From Carex sylvatica (taxonomy: Eukaryota; Streptophyta; Magnoliopsida; Poales; Cyperaceae), in NCBI GenBank assembly GCA_964058845.1, contig CAXKVR010000043.1, positions 124,001 to 188,000 on the forward strand: a DNA stretch of 64,000 nt. Direction: 5' to 3'. Within the stretch, counting starts at the first letter, position 1. The number at the start of each line of letters is the position of its first letter. The position numbers were made by a program, and so were the translations under genes. Positions 1 to 11,124 of this stretch are shown here, one piece after another. The notes beneath the pieces are model-generated. The model was given only the letters and a program-made list of their open reading frames with translations. It did no database searches and had not been told where the DNA came from.

Positions 1-508
1 TGTATGGGACAATGAGACAGTCAGATCCAGTAAATTCTGCCTCTCAACTTGGAAAACAAAGTGCAGAAAAATTTGTAGCTCTATACATCAAGTGTCACAT
101 TTACTGCTAAAGTCTTTATATTTTCCCCCAAAGAACATTAAAAAAAGTAGCTATCAAAATCCTTTTCTCTTTCTAACTAATCATTAGCATGAATAAATCA
201 ATAGAACTGAATACTCGAAGCATCTTCAAGCAGCCATTATCTAAAAAACCTGCAATGAATAATTCAGCAAACATGTCAAGAAAATATAAGCAGGAAAAAC
301 AAAGTAATAGTGGAAATTTAAGCAACCAAAAATCCACCAAAACCCAGTAAAGTTGGAAAAAGCAATCTTAAACTGTTATGAAGCACCAGACATGTCACAC
401 ATTATGGATTGCCATACTTGGTTGGTATACATGCAATTTAAATTCCTATACTTTTTCTAAGGGACAGCACCTTATAGATTGCCCCTAAGAAGTTTATCCC
501 TTTTTACC
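1..508. repeat. Segmental duplication copy 1, 3' flank
   Basis: This non-coding DNA downstream of the first unknown-family gene matches 5200-5835 almost base for base and matches parts of 11080-11124 plus 13237-13560. It is the left part of duplicated segment copy 1, whose true left edge is outside the window. I see no gene in it. Confidence 0.8.
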
Positions 509-3101
509 TTATCCATACTGGCCATGTTTCTTAATTGATTTATCCAACAAAGCCTGGAATTCATTGTCTGACAAAATTTCTAGTCTAATCCTCCTAGGGG
601 ACCAGAAGAAAGAACAGAACAAGATATGGCAGCTTACTGGTCGGTGGCTATGGTGTCAGTACTCAATAGTTGCTGCTGTTCAGGAGAGAGGGTGGGGCTG
701 TCGATGGAGAGAGTCTCTGCCAGAGGCTGTTGCTGCTCTTGAGGAGAGAGGGTAGGGCTTCCGATGGGGAGATTCCCTGCCCGAGGCTGTTGAAGATGAC
801 TGCCAATGGGGAGAATTCCTGCCCGAGGCTGTTGAAGAGAGAGGGTGGGCCTGCCAAAGGAGAGAGGGTGGGGATGTTGCTGTTCTTGAAGAGAGAGAGT
901 CCCTGCCTGAGGCTGTTGAGGAGAGAGGGTGGGCATGCTGATGGAGAGAATATCTGCCTGAGGCTGTTGAAGAGAGAGGTTGGGTCTGTCATTGGAGAGA
1001 GACCCTGCCCGCTGTTGCTGCTCTTGAGGAGGGAGGATCTGTGTCAGAGGCTGTGCCTGGTTGAGGTACTAAACAGTTAGTTTTATTTTTAGGCCGAATA
1101 ACATCTGAAATAACGTAAGACATGTAATATCAAGACTCCTACCACACTGGCCAAAAGTTTCTCCCCGAGAGGAGGTTCGATCCGTGATGCAACCTCAAGG
1201 AGTTGCCAGAGATGGAGATTAAAGGCTTCCCTTAATTGTTCTTCAGAGAGATTATTAGTGTCAACAGTCTTAGCGTCAGAAAATAGCTGAGTACGAAAAA
1301 AAAAGAGAAAAAAAAAATCCAAATCTCATCGTTACAGAGGATCAAAATTGCAAAAGACAAAACAAGATCTGGCATAAGCACCTTTCGAGACAATGTTTTA
1401 TAACAAAATGAACCTACGATTTCACATGTTTTATAACATAGAATTGATTGATATCTATAAAAAAATTACAACTTCAGGATAGAGATGATGTTAACAACAT
1501 GGATGGGGAGTACAAAACATAAGCACCTCTGGAGAGTACTGTACCTGAGATTTATCCAGGAAGTGCCCCATCTTAATAGACAAATCCACTAGTGCACCTG
1601 AAAATTACAACTGGTCAACACTCTTGTTCAAGAAAATATTTGAAGAACTGATTTTTGTCAGATGAAAAAGAGTCTCTAAGAGTTAAAGACTCTCTCTTTA
1701 ATTCAAGATTATTGGTCTTGGATTTTGCAAGATCTTTTAATTATTCGTGCTGTATTGTTTTCTGTTTAGAATTATGTAGATGAACTTTAGGCTAAGAGTT
1801 ATGGCTCTCTGTGACTCACAATTTCACTGTCCTTGTTAGGAAGCTGAAGTACAAAATCCCAGTTTAAACACACAAAACAGACAGGCACACATACCTTGCA
1901 AAAGATCTGGAGTATTTGGTATCTTTTGGATATAATCATTAATCCTCTTTTGATAATCATACTAAGAAGAGGAATAGAGATATTAGAAAAACTTGAACAG
2001 CTTTCACTGGGCAAGAGAGAAGGTAGAAAGTGAGAAATATTTTAATAGAACTATTATGGGGCGTTATCAATCCCCTTTCAGGGTCTCGCCAATGTAGATG
2101 GAACATATTTAGGAGTAGGGTTTATAAAAGATAAAAGGTTGAAGTGATTGGAATGAAAAGGATAAAACAATTTCAAACAAGTGCCAGTACCAAGTATATA
2201 TTACAACCTTACACCAGGTTACTTCTTCCTTAATTTGTAGTAATTTCAACAATTATTGTCTGTTTTGGCATAGAATTCAAAATCAATTTCAGGTACAATA
2301 CGGAATGGAAAAGTATTAGACTGATATCTCTCAGAAATGGGAAAGCTAGCAATATTTATCTAGGTTTGGCACTTGTGCATAAGCAACTTCACGAGGCTTA
2401 TTAGACATTTCCAGAATTAGGTTAAACATGAGAGGATTCAAGTACATAAAAGTAATAATGATGAATGTTCGATTACTATTTTTAAATAATGCCAACAAAA
2501 AAGAGAGGCGTAAATTGATTTTGAAAATAAATAAGAAGAAAGAACCATACTTGATGGTCCGCCTCCTTAAGAAGCCAGTCCTCAACCATTCTTGCTGTTG
2601 CAAAAGCCATTGTTTCATGAATCAACTTCACATAAGGATTGTTGTTTATACTTTCCGCTCTACAACCACACAACAATTTGTCATCTAATTTAGCAAGTAA
2701 ACAAATTCAGTATCTTAAATTACAAGAGAAATTCAAACTTTGTGCTGTTTACTATCCAATCCTTCAATTTTACCCACAAAAAAGAAAGCATCCAAAATAA
2801 AGGCTCTTAAATATACATCATTTTCCATTACAAAGTCGGTAACTCAAGTCCCAAATGCGAAAGAAGTTATTAAAAAAACCAATCATCGCATTTCAAGAAC
2901 TGCTTAAATAACCCCAATTGTAAATTAAAAAAAAAAAACTAGATAATATAGATGAAAGAAACGATTTTAAGCGAGAATTAAGTCGGAAAGAAAAAAATCT
3001 GACATAAGCTTCCTATTGTGGTGGCGAACCGGTGCGGACAATCCCGGTGCCCAATAAGATGGATCATCATACAAATGGCTGTCGGGGCGGTCCAAGTCCA
3101 T
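509..3101 (-). CDS. Unrecognised eight-exon gene, copy 1 (336 aa)
   Basis: I do not recognise this family. Exons in coding order are 3101-3004, 2659-2551, 2396-2373 (a 24-nt microexon, tentative), 1961-1895, 1597-1545, 1286-1143, 1068-638 and 593-509. All introns are GT-AG. The exons total 1011 nt with consistent phases, giving 336 residues and a TAA stop. The N-terminus begins MDLDRPDSHLYDDPSYW. A middle helical-looking part contains LSEEQLREAFNLHLWQLLE. Exon 7 encodes a Pro/Gln/Ser-rich region of imperfect repeats such as SLQQPRAG, and the last exon ends in a charged helix-like tail (LSDNEFQALLDKSIKKHGQYG without its final residue is typical of the copy). No signal peptide or membrane segment is evident. 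The upstream ATG used in copy 2 is ATT here, so translation should start two codons later. The model rests on the parallel copy at 5836-8709, which keeps the same splice sites and frame. Confidence 0.6.
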
Positions 3102-4869
3102 ATCAATAACAAGGGAAGAACTCGATCTACACTGATTTATCGAGTGGAGACTGTGGAGAAGAGTGATTGCGAGAGAGAGAGATTGAAGCTGTGCTGGTAA
3201 ATTGGGGATATATAAGTAAACATTGAGCGCTGATAATGGATCTGAATCCACATTAACGGATTCGCATGTGTTGGGGACTCCACTCCGTCAACTTAGTGGA
3301 TCTCAAATTCTGAATGCAAATTTTGCGACTCAAAAATCAAAATTATTGTGTAGTCGTGCGTGTCGCGGGCCAAAGCCCAAAAAAAATAGAAGGTTAGTAT
3401 ATATAAAGTCAATTGGTCAAAATTAGAAGGTTAATAAATTAATTTTAATGCATTTATTTTTTGAATGTTTTTTGACTGCTTAACTTTATATTAAATTAAT
3501 TCGAATATTTAAAATTTTCATATGTAGACACATCACTCGTAAAGTTGGCGGGTTTCAACGGTCCATATTTATTATTTAAAACTCATTTGATAGATTTTAA
3601 ACTTGAGTTTACCAAACACACCCTAGTTATACTCATATATATATATATTTGTGAAATTTATATCGTAGATATATATTCGTATTACTAGTTCAGAGAATTG
3701 TACGATTTTATGATGTTTTCATATTGCAACTTATGTGACCGATCGAGTTAAATAAGAACCCTTGGAGCAATTTCAGTGTTTAGTAATAAGATTCGTGAAT
3801 CAACTCAGATTTTAATAAGCAGATTAAATATATTTTAAAAAAGCATTCGTGAAAATTTTACTTGGATGATTTTAAAGTATTTTTGTTGTTGTCGTGTGAT
3901 GTTGTGTGATAATTTGGAGGGGGGGCCTCTCACATTCTCCCCCATTCTCTCCCTCTCCCATTCTACCAAGCAGTTAATTCATCGCGCGGCACTCCTCTTT
4001 GCCTTTCCCCCTTGGCAATTTTTAACGCCTGCATGCATGTAGTGCATGTAGTGCAGTACAGTTTACTAAGCTTACCCTTAATTTCCCCATATGACAAGAA
4101 TCCCGCACTCCATCCTTGCATTCGATCTTTGTTGGATTTCTTGTAGCATTGGATGGTAATCACCCTTTCTTGCTCTCCGAATTGATAGAGGTAATTATCT
4201 TAGGTATTTTATTTCGGGCATCCGCTGCACCACCGGGATCAAAATTTGGGGCATCGATATGGGAACAAATGAGCTTCATTCACCACCTTTGTTGTCGTTA
4301 GGGGAACAAATTATATATATTATATATCTTAATGAGTACATTGAATTATTATTCATCTCCAACAGTTTAACTGACAACTACTTTTGATTTTAAAAAACAA
4401 AATTTATTAAATTTTCTAACTTGAATAATTTATCATCTATGTAAGTGTGTTAAACATAATTCACTGTTCAACGACTTGAACGATTAACCGTCTTGTTTTT
4501 ATTTGCATGCTTTATTTTTAAAAAAAAATTAAAGAATAGAGATATTTGTTTTTTTGAATTTGTGTTATGATAAAAAAAATAATTTAGTTGGAATTAATTT
4601 TCATATTAATAATGTGCTTATATATGTGACAAATAAATGTGTCTTAGTGTTTTATTTAATAAATAATAAAAATAATTATTATATAAGTATTAACTGTTAT
4701 TTATCCGCTACCGTTTCGTTATCTGACAACTACAACGGGTAAGGATAGAGTACAGGTATGGCAATTTGTAATGAATAAGGGTAAAATACGGATAAAGATA
4801 ATTTGTAACGGGTACAGATATGAAAATGCTTCCACCCGACCTTTACCGTACCATTGACACCCCTAGTTG
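3102..4869. other. Intergenic; promoter flank then no gene
   Basis: The first 300 bases (to about 3410) match the region upstream of gene copy 2, including a GA-rich tract just 5' of the start, and probably hold its promoter and leader. From there to about 4870 the DNA is AT-rich with no convincing exon. About 4740-4860 ends in a decayed element terminus of the TGACACCCCTA type. Confidence 0.5.
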
Positions 4870-5835
4870 TCATGTGATGCTTCATTTATTCATTTTAATT
4901 TTTTTTTGTAATTTAATTACCACCTTTTAGCTTGACTGATCCATTTTGATCAAGATTATTGCAAAATTTTGAAAATTGCAAACTTGAAGGAGTTGAATTG
5001 GATGTTTTTTTTTTAAGGAAATTCAAGAATCTAAGTTTAAATAATATAGGCAGGGCAGCGTAGCTCGCTTAATCAATACAGAAATGACTGGTTATCAGGG
5101 GTCCGGGAACAGAGAATTTGAAACATCAAATTTAACATCCTTACGTGTTATATACGCATTGAATTTAGAGTATAACATGCAGTAAACCTAAAGTTGTATG
5201 GGACAATAAAACTAAAGTAAACTCTGCCTCTCAGCTTAGAAAACAAAACTATCTTACTCAAAGAGTGCAGAAAAATTTGTAGCTCTATACATCAAGTGTC
5301 ACATTTACTGCTAAAGTCTTTCTAACTAATCAACTAATCATTAGCATAACTAAAATCAATGGAACTGAATACTCGAAGCATCTTCAAGCAACCATTATCT
5401 AAAAAACCTGCAATGAATAATTCAGCAAACTTGTCAAGAAAAAAAAACTAAATATAAGCAGGAAGAACAAAGTTTTTCCAAACGGCATATAAACAAGCAG
5501 TGTAATAACTATGATGAAGCACTACAATAATCTCTGATTAATATAATATCATAGCACAGGTCAGGTATATATCTTCCGCTTTCTTCCTTCAGTAATAGTG
5601 GAACTTTAAGCAACCAAAAATCCACCAAAACCCAGTAAAGTTGGAAAAAACAATCTTAAACTGTTATGAAGCACCAGACATGTCACACATTACATTACCC
5701 TGCATCAGACGGGCTGATATAGCGTAGATTACGTTCCACATACTTCGTTGGTATATAAGCAATTTCAGTTCCTATACTTTTTCCAAGGGACAGCACCTTA
5801 AAGATTGCCCCTAAGAAGTTTATCCCTTTTTTACC

Positions 5836-8709
5836 TTATCCATACTGGCCATGTTTCTTATTTGATTTATCCAACAAAGCCTGGAATTCATTGTCTGACA
5901 AAATTTCTAGTCTAATCCTCCTAGGGGACCTGAAGAAAGAACAGAACAAGATATGGCAGCTTACTGGTGGGTGGCTATGGTGTCAGTACTCAACAGTTGC
6001 TGCTGTTCAGGAGAGAGGGTGGGGCTGTTGACGGAGAGAGTCCCTGCCAGAGGCTGTTGCTGCTCTTGCGGCTGCTCTTGAGGAGAGAGGGTGGGGCTTC
6101 CGTTGGGGAGATTCCCTGCCCAAGGCTGTTGAAGATGACTGCCAATGGGGAGAATTCCTGCCCGAGGCTGTTGAAGAGAGAGGGTGGGGCTGCCGAAGGA
6201 GAGAGGGTGGGAATGTTGCTGTTCTTGCGGCTGTTCTTGAGGAGAGAGGTTGGGTCTGTCATTGGAGAGAGGCCCTTCCTGAGGCTGTTGCTGCTCGAGG
6301 AAGGAATGAATTCCTTCCGGATCCGGAGGAAGGAGGATCTGTATCAGAGGCTGTGCCTGGTTGAGGTACTAAACAGTTAGTTTCAGGCCGAATAACATCT
6401 GAAATAATGTAAGACATGAAATATCAGGACTCCTACCACACTGGCCAAAAGTTTCTCCCTGAGAGGAGGTTCGATCCGTGATGCAACCTCAAGGAGTTGC
6501 CAGAGATGTAGATTAAAGGCTTCCCTTAATTGTTCTTCAGAGAGATCTTTAGCGTTAACGGTCTTAGGTTCAGCAAATACCTGAGTTCGAAAATAAGAGA
6601 AAAAAATCCAAATCTCATTGTTACACAGGATCAAAATTGCAAAATACAAAACAAGATCTGACATCTTACTGGAAGGTTATGGTCCCAGAACGATTGGCAT
6701 ATATAACGAAATGAACCAACGATTTCACATGTATTATAACATAAAATTGATTGAAATTTATAAAAAAAATTACAACTTCAGGATAGAGACAATGTTAACA
6801 ACATGGATGGGGAGTACAAAACATAAGCACCTTTGGAGAGTACTGTACATGAGATTTATCCAGGTAGTGCCCCATCTGAGAAGACAAATCCACTAGTGCA
6901 CCTGAAAATTACAACTGGTCAGCACTCATGTTCAAGAAAATATCTCAAGAACAGATTTTTGTCAGATGAAAAACAGTCTCTAAGAGTTAAGACTCTCTTT
7001 AATTCAAGATTATTGGTTTTGAATTTTGTAAGATCTTTTAATTATTCATGCTGTATAGTTTTCTTTTCAGAATTATGTAGATGAACTTTAGGATAAAAGT
7101 TAAGGCTCTATGTATCTCACTTTCTCACTGTCCTGGTTAGGAAGCTGACGTACAAAATCCTAGTTCAAACACACAAAACAGACAGGCACACATACCTTGT
7201 AAAAGATCTGGAGTACTTGGTATCCTTTGGATATAATCATTAATCCTTGCTAGATAATCACGCTAAGAAGAGGAACAGAGATATTACAAAAATTTGAACA
7301 GCTTTCACTTAGCAAGAGAGAAGGTAGAAAGTGAGAACTTTTTTAATAGAACTATTATGGAGCTTTATCGTTCCGATTTCAGAATCTCGCTAATGTAGAT
7401 GGAACATATTTAGGAGTAGGGTTTATAAATGATAGAAGGTTGAAGTGATTTTATTAGCTTAAATTTTCTTAACAAATTAAGATAAAATCATTTTTAGGTC
7501 TATGGTTTTTAAAGATAAAAACCAGAATTTGAGAACTTTAAACAATTCAATGCCATGTGATTGGAAACAAGTGCCAGTACCAAGTATATTACAACCTTAC
7601 ACCAGGTTACTTCTTCCTTAATTTGTAGTAATTTCAACAATTATTGTCTGTTTTGGCATAGAATTCAAAATCAATTTCAGGTGCAATGTGGAATGGAAAA
7701 GTATTAGACTGATATCTCTCAGAAATGGGGAAAGCTAGCAATATTTATCTAGGTTTGCCACTTGAGCGCAAGCAAATTCACGAGGCTTATTAGACATTTC
7801 CAGAATTAGGTCAAACATGAGAGGATTCAAATACAAACAAGTAATAATGATGAATGTTCAATTACTATTTTTAAATAACCTGGAAAAAACACAAATTGCC
7901 AACAAAAAAGAAAAAAAGAAAAAGAAAAAAGGCGTACTACATAATAATTAGTAAATGGCTTTTGAAAAGAAACAAGAAGAAAGAACCATACTTGATGGGC
8001 CGCCTCCTTAAGAACCCCGTCCTCAACCATTGTTGCTGTTGCAAAAGCCATTGCTTCATGAATCAACTTCACATAAGGATTGTTGATTATACCGTCCGCT
8101 CTACAACCACACAACAATTTGTCATCTAATTTAGCAAGTAAATAAATTTAGTATCTTAAATTACAAGAGAAATTCAAACTTTGTGCTCTTTACTCTCCAA
8201 TCCTTCAATTTTACCAAAAAAAACACACCCACAAAAAAGAAAGCATCCAAAATAAAGGCTCGTAAATATACATCATTTTCCATTACAAAGTCGTAACTCA
8301 AGTCTCACCCCAAATGCGAAAGAAGTTATTAAAATAGAAAGTATGTGGTATCAACCAACCAATCGGCTCTAAAAAACTGGTTAAATAACCCCAATTGTAA
8401 AATTAAAAAAAAAAAACTAGATAATATAGAAGAAAGAAACGATCATTTTTTTTGCGCAGATAAATTGTAAAATTTCTACTTTTTTGTGTGACTGTATTGC
8501 AGAACATGAACATCCCGCGCATAAAATTCATCAAATATTAAGATATTAAGCTAAAATTAAGTCGGAAAAACAAAAAAATCTCACATGAGCTCTCTATTTT
8601 GGCCGCGAACCGATATGAACAATCCCTTTGCCCAATGAGGTGGATCATCATCCGGAATCGGAGCCTTCTCATACAAAGGGGTCTCGAGGCAGTGCAAGTC
8701 CGTATCCAT
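5836..8709 (-). CDS. Unrecognised eight-exon gene, copy 2 (336 aa)
   Basis: This is a paralogue of the gene at 509-3101 in the same orientation. Exons in coding order are 8709-8585, 8100-7992, 7785-7762 (24-nt microexon, tentative), 7262-7196, 6901-6849, 6580-6437, 6368-5965 and 5920-5836. The total is again 1011 nt and 336 residues: exon 1 is 27 nt longer and the Pro/Gln-rich exon 27 nt shorter than in copy 1. All splice dinucleotides are conserved. It begins MDTDLHCLETPLYEK; the middle has LSEEQLREAFNLHLWQLLE and the end matches copy 1. Almost every difference keeps the frame, which suggests both copies have been under coding constraint. The function is unknown. The polyglutamine-flavoured repeat could suggest a nuclear or scaffold protein, but that is only a guess. 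A (TG)n(AG)n tract lies at 8776-8805, just upstream of the start. Confidence 0.62.
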
Positions 8710-8773
8710 AAGAAGGGAAGAACTCTACACTGTATTTATCGAGGGGAGTGAGTGCTTACAGCTTACGAGAAGA

Positions 8774-8775
<2 letters not shown>

Positions 8776-8805
<30 letters not shown>
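8776..8805. repeat. (TG)n(AG)n microsatellite in 5' flank
   Basis: Alternating TG followed by AG dinucleotides lie about 70 bases upstream of the copy-2 start codon. Copies 1 and 3 have shorter GA tracts at the same place, so this is a length-variable part of the leader or promoter. Confidence 0.85.
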
Positions 8806-8806
<1 letters not shown>

Positions 8807-9444
8807 GGTTCTTGGCTTCTTGCGAGAGGGACAATGGGAGAAGTGATGGGGAATTGGGAATAGTATAAGTAGAGTAAGCATCAAGGGATAATGGATCTGA
8901 ATCCATATTAACGGATTCGTATGTGTTGGGGACTCCACTCCGTCTCCGTCAACTTAGTGGATCTGAATGGAACTTCCAGAGGATAGGATAGATCCTACAG
9001 CTTATTGGATTTGAAAATTTTACGACTCAATAATAGTAACTGGCTTGGCTTCAAAATTATTGTGTAGTCGTGCGTGTCACGGGTCAAAGACCAAAAGAAA
9101 TAGATTGAAGAAAAAAGAAGAAGATAAATTTAGATATATGCACATCATAACTTCTTCAATTAGATTATTTTTTCATCAAATTTTTTTCAAACTAGTTATT
9201 ACCCATCTAAACTTACTTAATTTATTAATATTCATATTTTGAAAATTAATCAATAAAAAGTACCTGTCAATATTAATAAATTCGGTAAAATAACAATTCT
9301 ACTCTTCACTTCAAAATACCTCTTTCTTTTGCTGGTACCTAATTTCCCTATATAGTCATTCATTTATTTATATTATATTCTCAAATACTAAGCTGCTTCA
9401 ATTTGTTGTCTTCTATGACTCCTCATGCATCAATCTCCTGTTAT

Positions 9445-9628
9445 CAGAGGCGGAACTAGAAAAAAAAAAATTGTGGGCTGAAAAATCAAATATAGTGTAA
9501 TTTTATTTTATAACGGAGGCTAAAAGGTATTAATACATATAAAATTTATAAAATTTAATGAACCAAACTATAAAATTTTAATCTATGAAATGACTTAACC
9601 ACCTTTACCTATCACTGTTCCGCCCCTG
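9445..9628. mobile_element. hAT-type MITE, 184 bp
   Basis: The terminal inverted repeats begin CAGAGGCGGAAC on the left and end GTTCCGCCCCTG on the right. They are flanked by 8-bp target duplications CCTGTTAT (9437-9444) and CCTGATAT (9629-9636), with one mismatch. The 8-bp duplication and CAGRGGCGGA ends are typical of plant hAT-derived MITEs. It has no coding capacity. Confidence 0.8.
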
Positions 9629-9636
9629 CCTGATAT

Positions 9637-10739
9637 ATCTCAATCTCATATATTATCTTAAATTCTAGCTTAATTATAATTAGCAAGAAGCGAAAATGAA
9701 AGAGTTCCCCTCAAAGCAACAAATAAATGAAAAACAAAGGCTAGAGTAGTAATAACGTTTGTAGTAGCATAGTAAAACCCAAAGGCTCCTTAAGGCTGGA
9801 TTAAGATTAGGCTTCCTTAAGGCTCCTTTAAGTCTTAATTTATGTTAATTTATCCGAACAATGACTCCTCAAGCGAGATTAAGACCCCTTCCTTAGTACA
9901 AAATATTAATCTTGAGTACCCTTTTTCAAGTGCATGTTCGACTGGAGAAGATTAAGGTTCTTTAATACTCCTTTAGCTCTTTAATTAATCCATGCTAATC
10001 TTGCCAAACAATGACTCTTCTTCCCTAAAAAACGTCTTCACATGCACGCACCATAGGCAACTCCGTCTCTGTTTAACATAGGCTTGATGAATTATGGGAT
10101 GAAATTCATGTAACCGCACACATGATATTGTCTATCTTAATTCCTATTGAGGCGAAATTAAATTCAATTAAGTTTGCTCCCATAGAACAATGAATTCAAT
10201 TGTATCTCACCTTTACTTGCTCCCAAAGCGTCAACAATGAATTCAATAATAATAGTGAATTGTATTAATAGTGACATTCAACAATAAGTGTCAACATTTA
10301 ATACAAATGGTTAAGTAAATTAGAGTTTAATACTAAATTTTCAGCACCAAGCAAAATTGTTTGTCAAATAGCATTTATCCTCAGGCCCAATTGGCGTGCT
10401 GACCAGAGCAACAGGATTGAAATGAAGAGAGACTTACAAAAGGGACCCATGGAAACGCAGAATTAGAAAGTACAGTTAATTTAAAGGAACCAAAATGTTA
10501 AATTCTGTTTGTGTATTGTGTGTTTGCATGGGATCATATATATATATATATATATATATATTATGTTGTTGATCGAACTTGTGGGCTTTATAGGTTAATT
10601 AATTAATATGGGTATAGATAACCTTTGCACTTCTAGTTGGGCGATTTACGACTCGTCACCAAAATGTTAAATCCCATCAACTAAGCAATTCTAATATCAT
10701 GCCACGTGACCCACCTGGATCGATCAATATAAATATGCT
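9637..10739. other. Intergenic, no gene seen
   Basis: AT-rich sequence without convincing exons. A (TA)n microsatellite sits near 10537-10561. Repeated motifs around 9780-10020 (AAGGCTCCTTAAG-like and CCAAACAATGACTC-like) suggest an old, decayed inverted-repeat element. Confidence 0.45.
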
Positions 10740-11124
10740 TCAAAAATATATATATATGCAGTCAAGTTTAAGTCATCGTCTTTTTTTATTATTTACTACT
10801 TTTTGGCTTGACTGCATTAATTTTTATCAAGATTACTACGTGAAGGAGCTCAATTGATCTCTCACAAATTTTGCACAAACTGGTTTTTGGTAATTTTTAA
10901 GATATTTCAAGAATCTTAGTTTAATCAATTAATATAGGCATGATGCATTAATTACAAAGAGCAGCACTGCATACGGAGTCTAGGCACAAAGAATTTAAAA
11001 TATAAAATATAACATCCTTACGTTGTCATATATATACGCATTGAATTTGGTGCATAACAGTAAAAACTAAGGTTGTATGCAGCAATTCTATACATCAGTT
11101 GTCATATTTACTGCTTACCTCTTT
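10740..11124. repeat. Segmental duplication copy 3, left part
   Basis: This aligns with 4870-5300 of copy 2, the 3' flank of the unknown-family gene, up to the point where a 2.1-kb inverted-repeat element was inserted. The duplicated segment resumes at 13237. Confidence 0.75.

Larger units (their letters stand above)
4870..9110. repeat. Segmental duplication copy 2
   Basis: This is the second unit of the tandem duplication. Its left flank (4870-5200) aligns with 10740-11090 of copy 3, and its body aligns with 1-3410. Indels between units are small, for example about 100 extra bases near 7450-7560. The unit carries one complete gene on the minus strand. 4870-5835 holds no gene. Confidence 0.8.

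Noticed and set aside
670..1080. Plus-strand frame opposite the Pro/Gln exon as a gene
   Set aside because: The minus strand has conserved splice sites and neighbouring exons; the plus frame reflects repeat composition.
2551..2676. Start of gene copy 1 at an ATG- or TTG-like codon just before LCGCR in exon 2
   Set aside because: Splicing from exon 1 (donor at 3003) to the acceptor at 2660 restores a single frame in both copies, leaving LCGCR in the intron.
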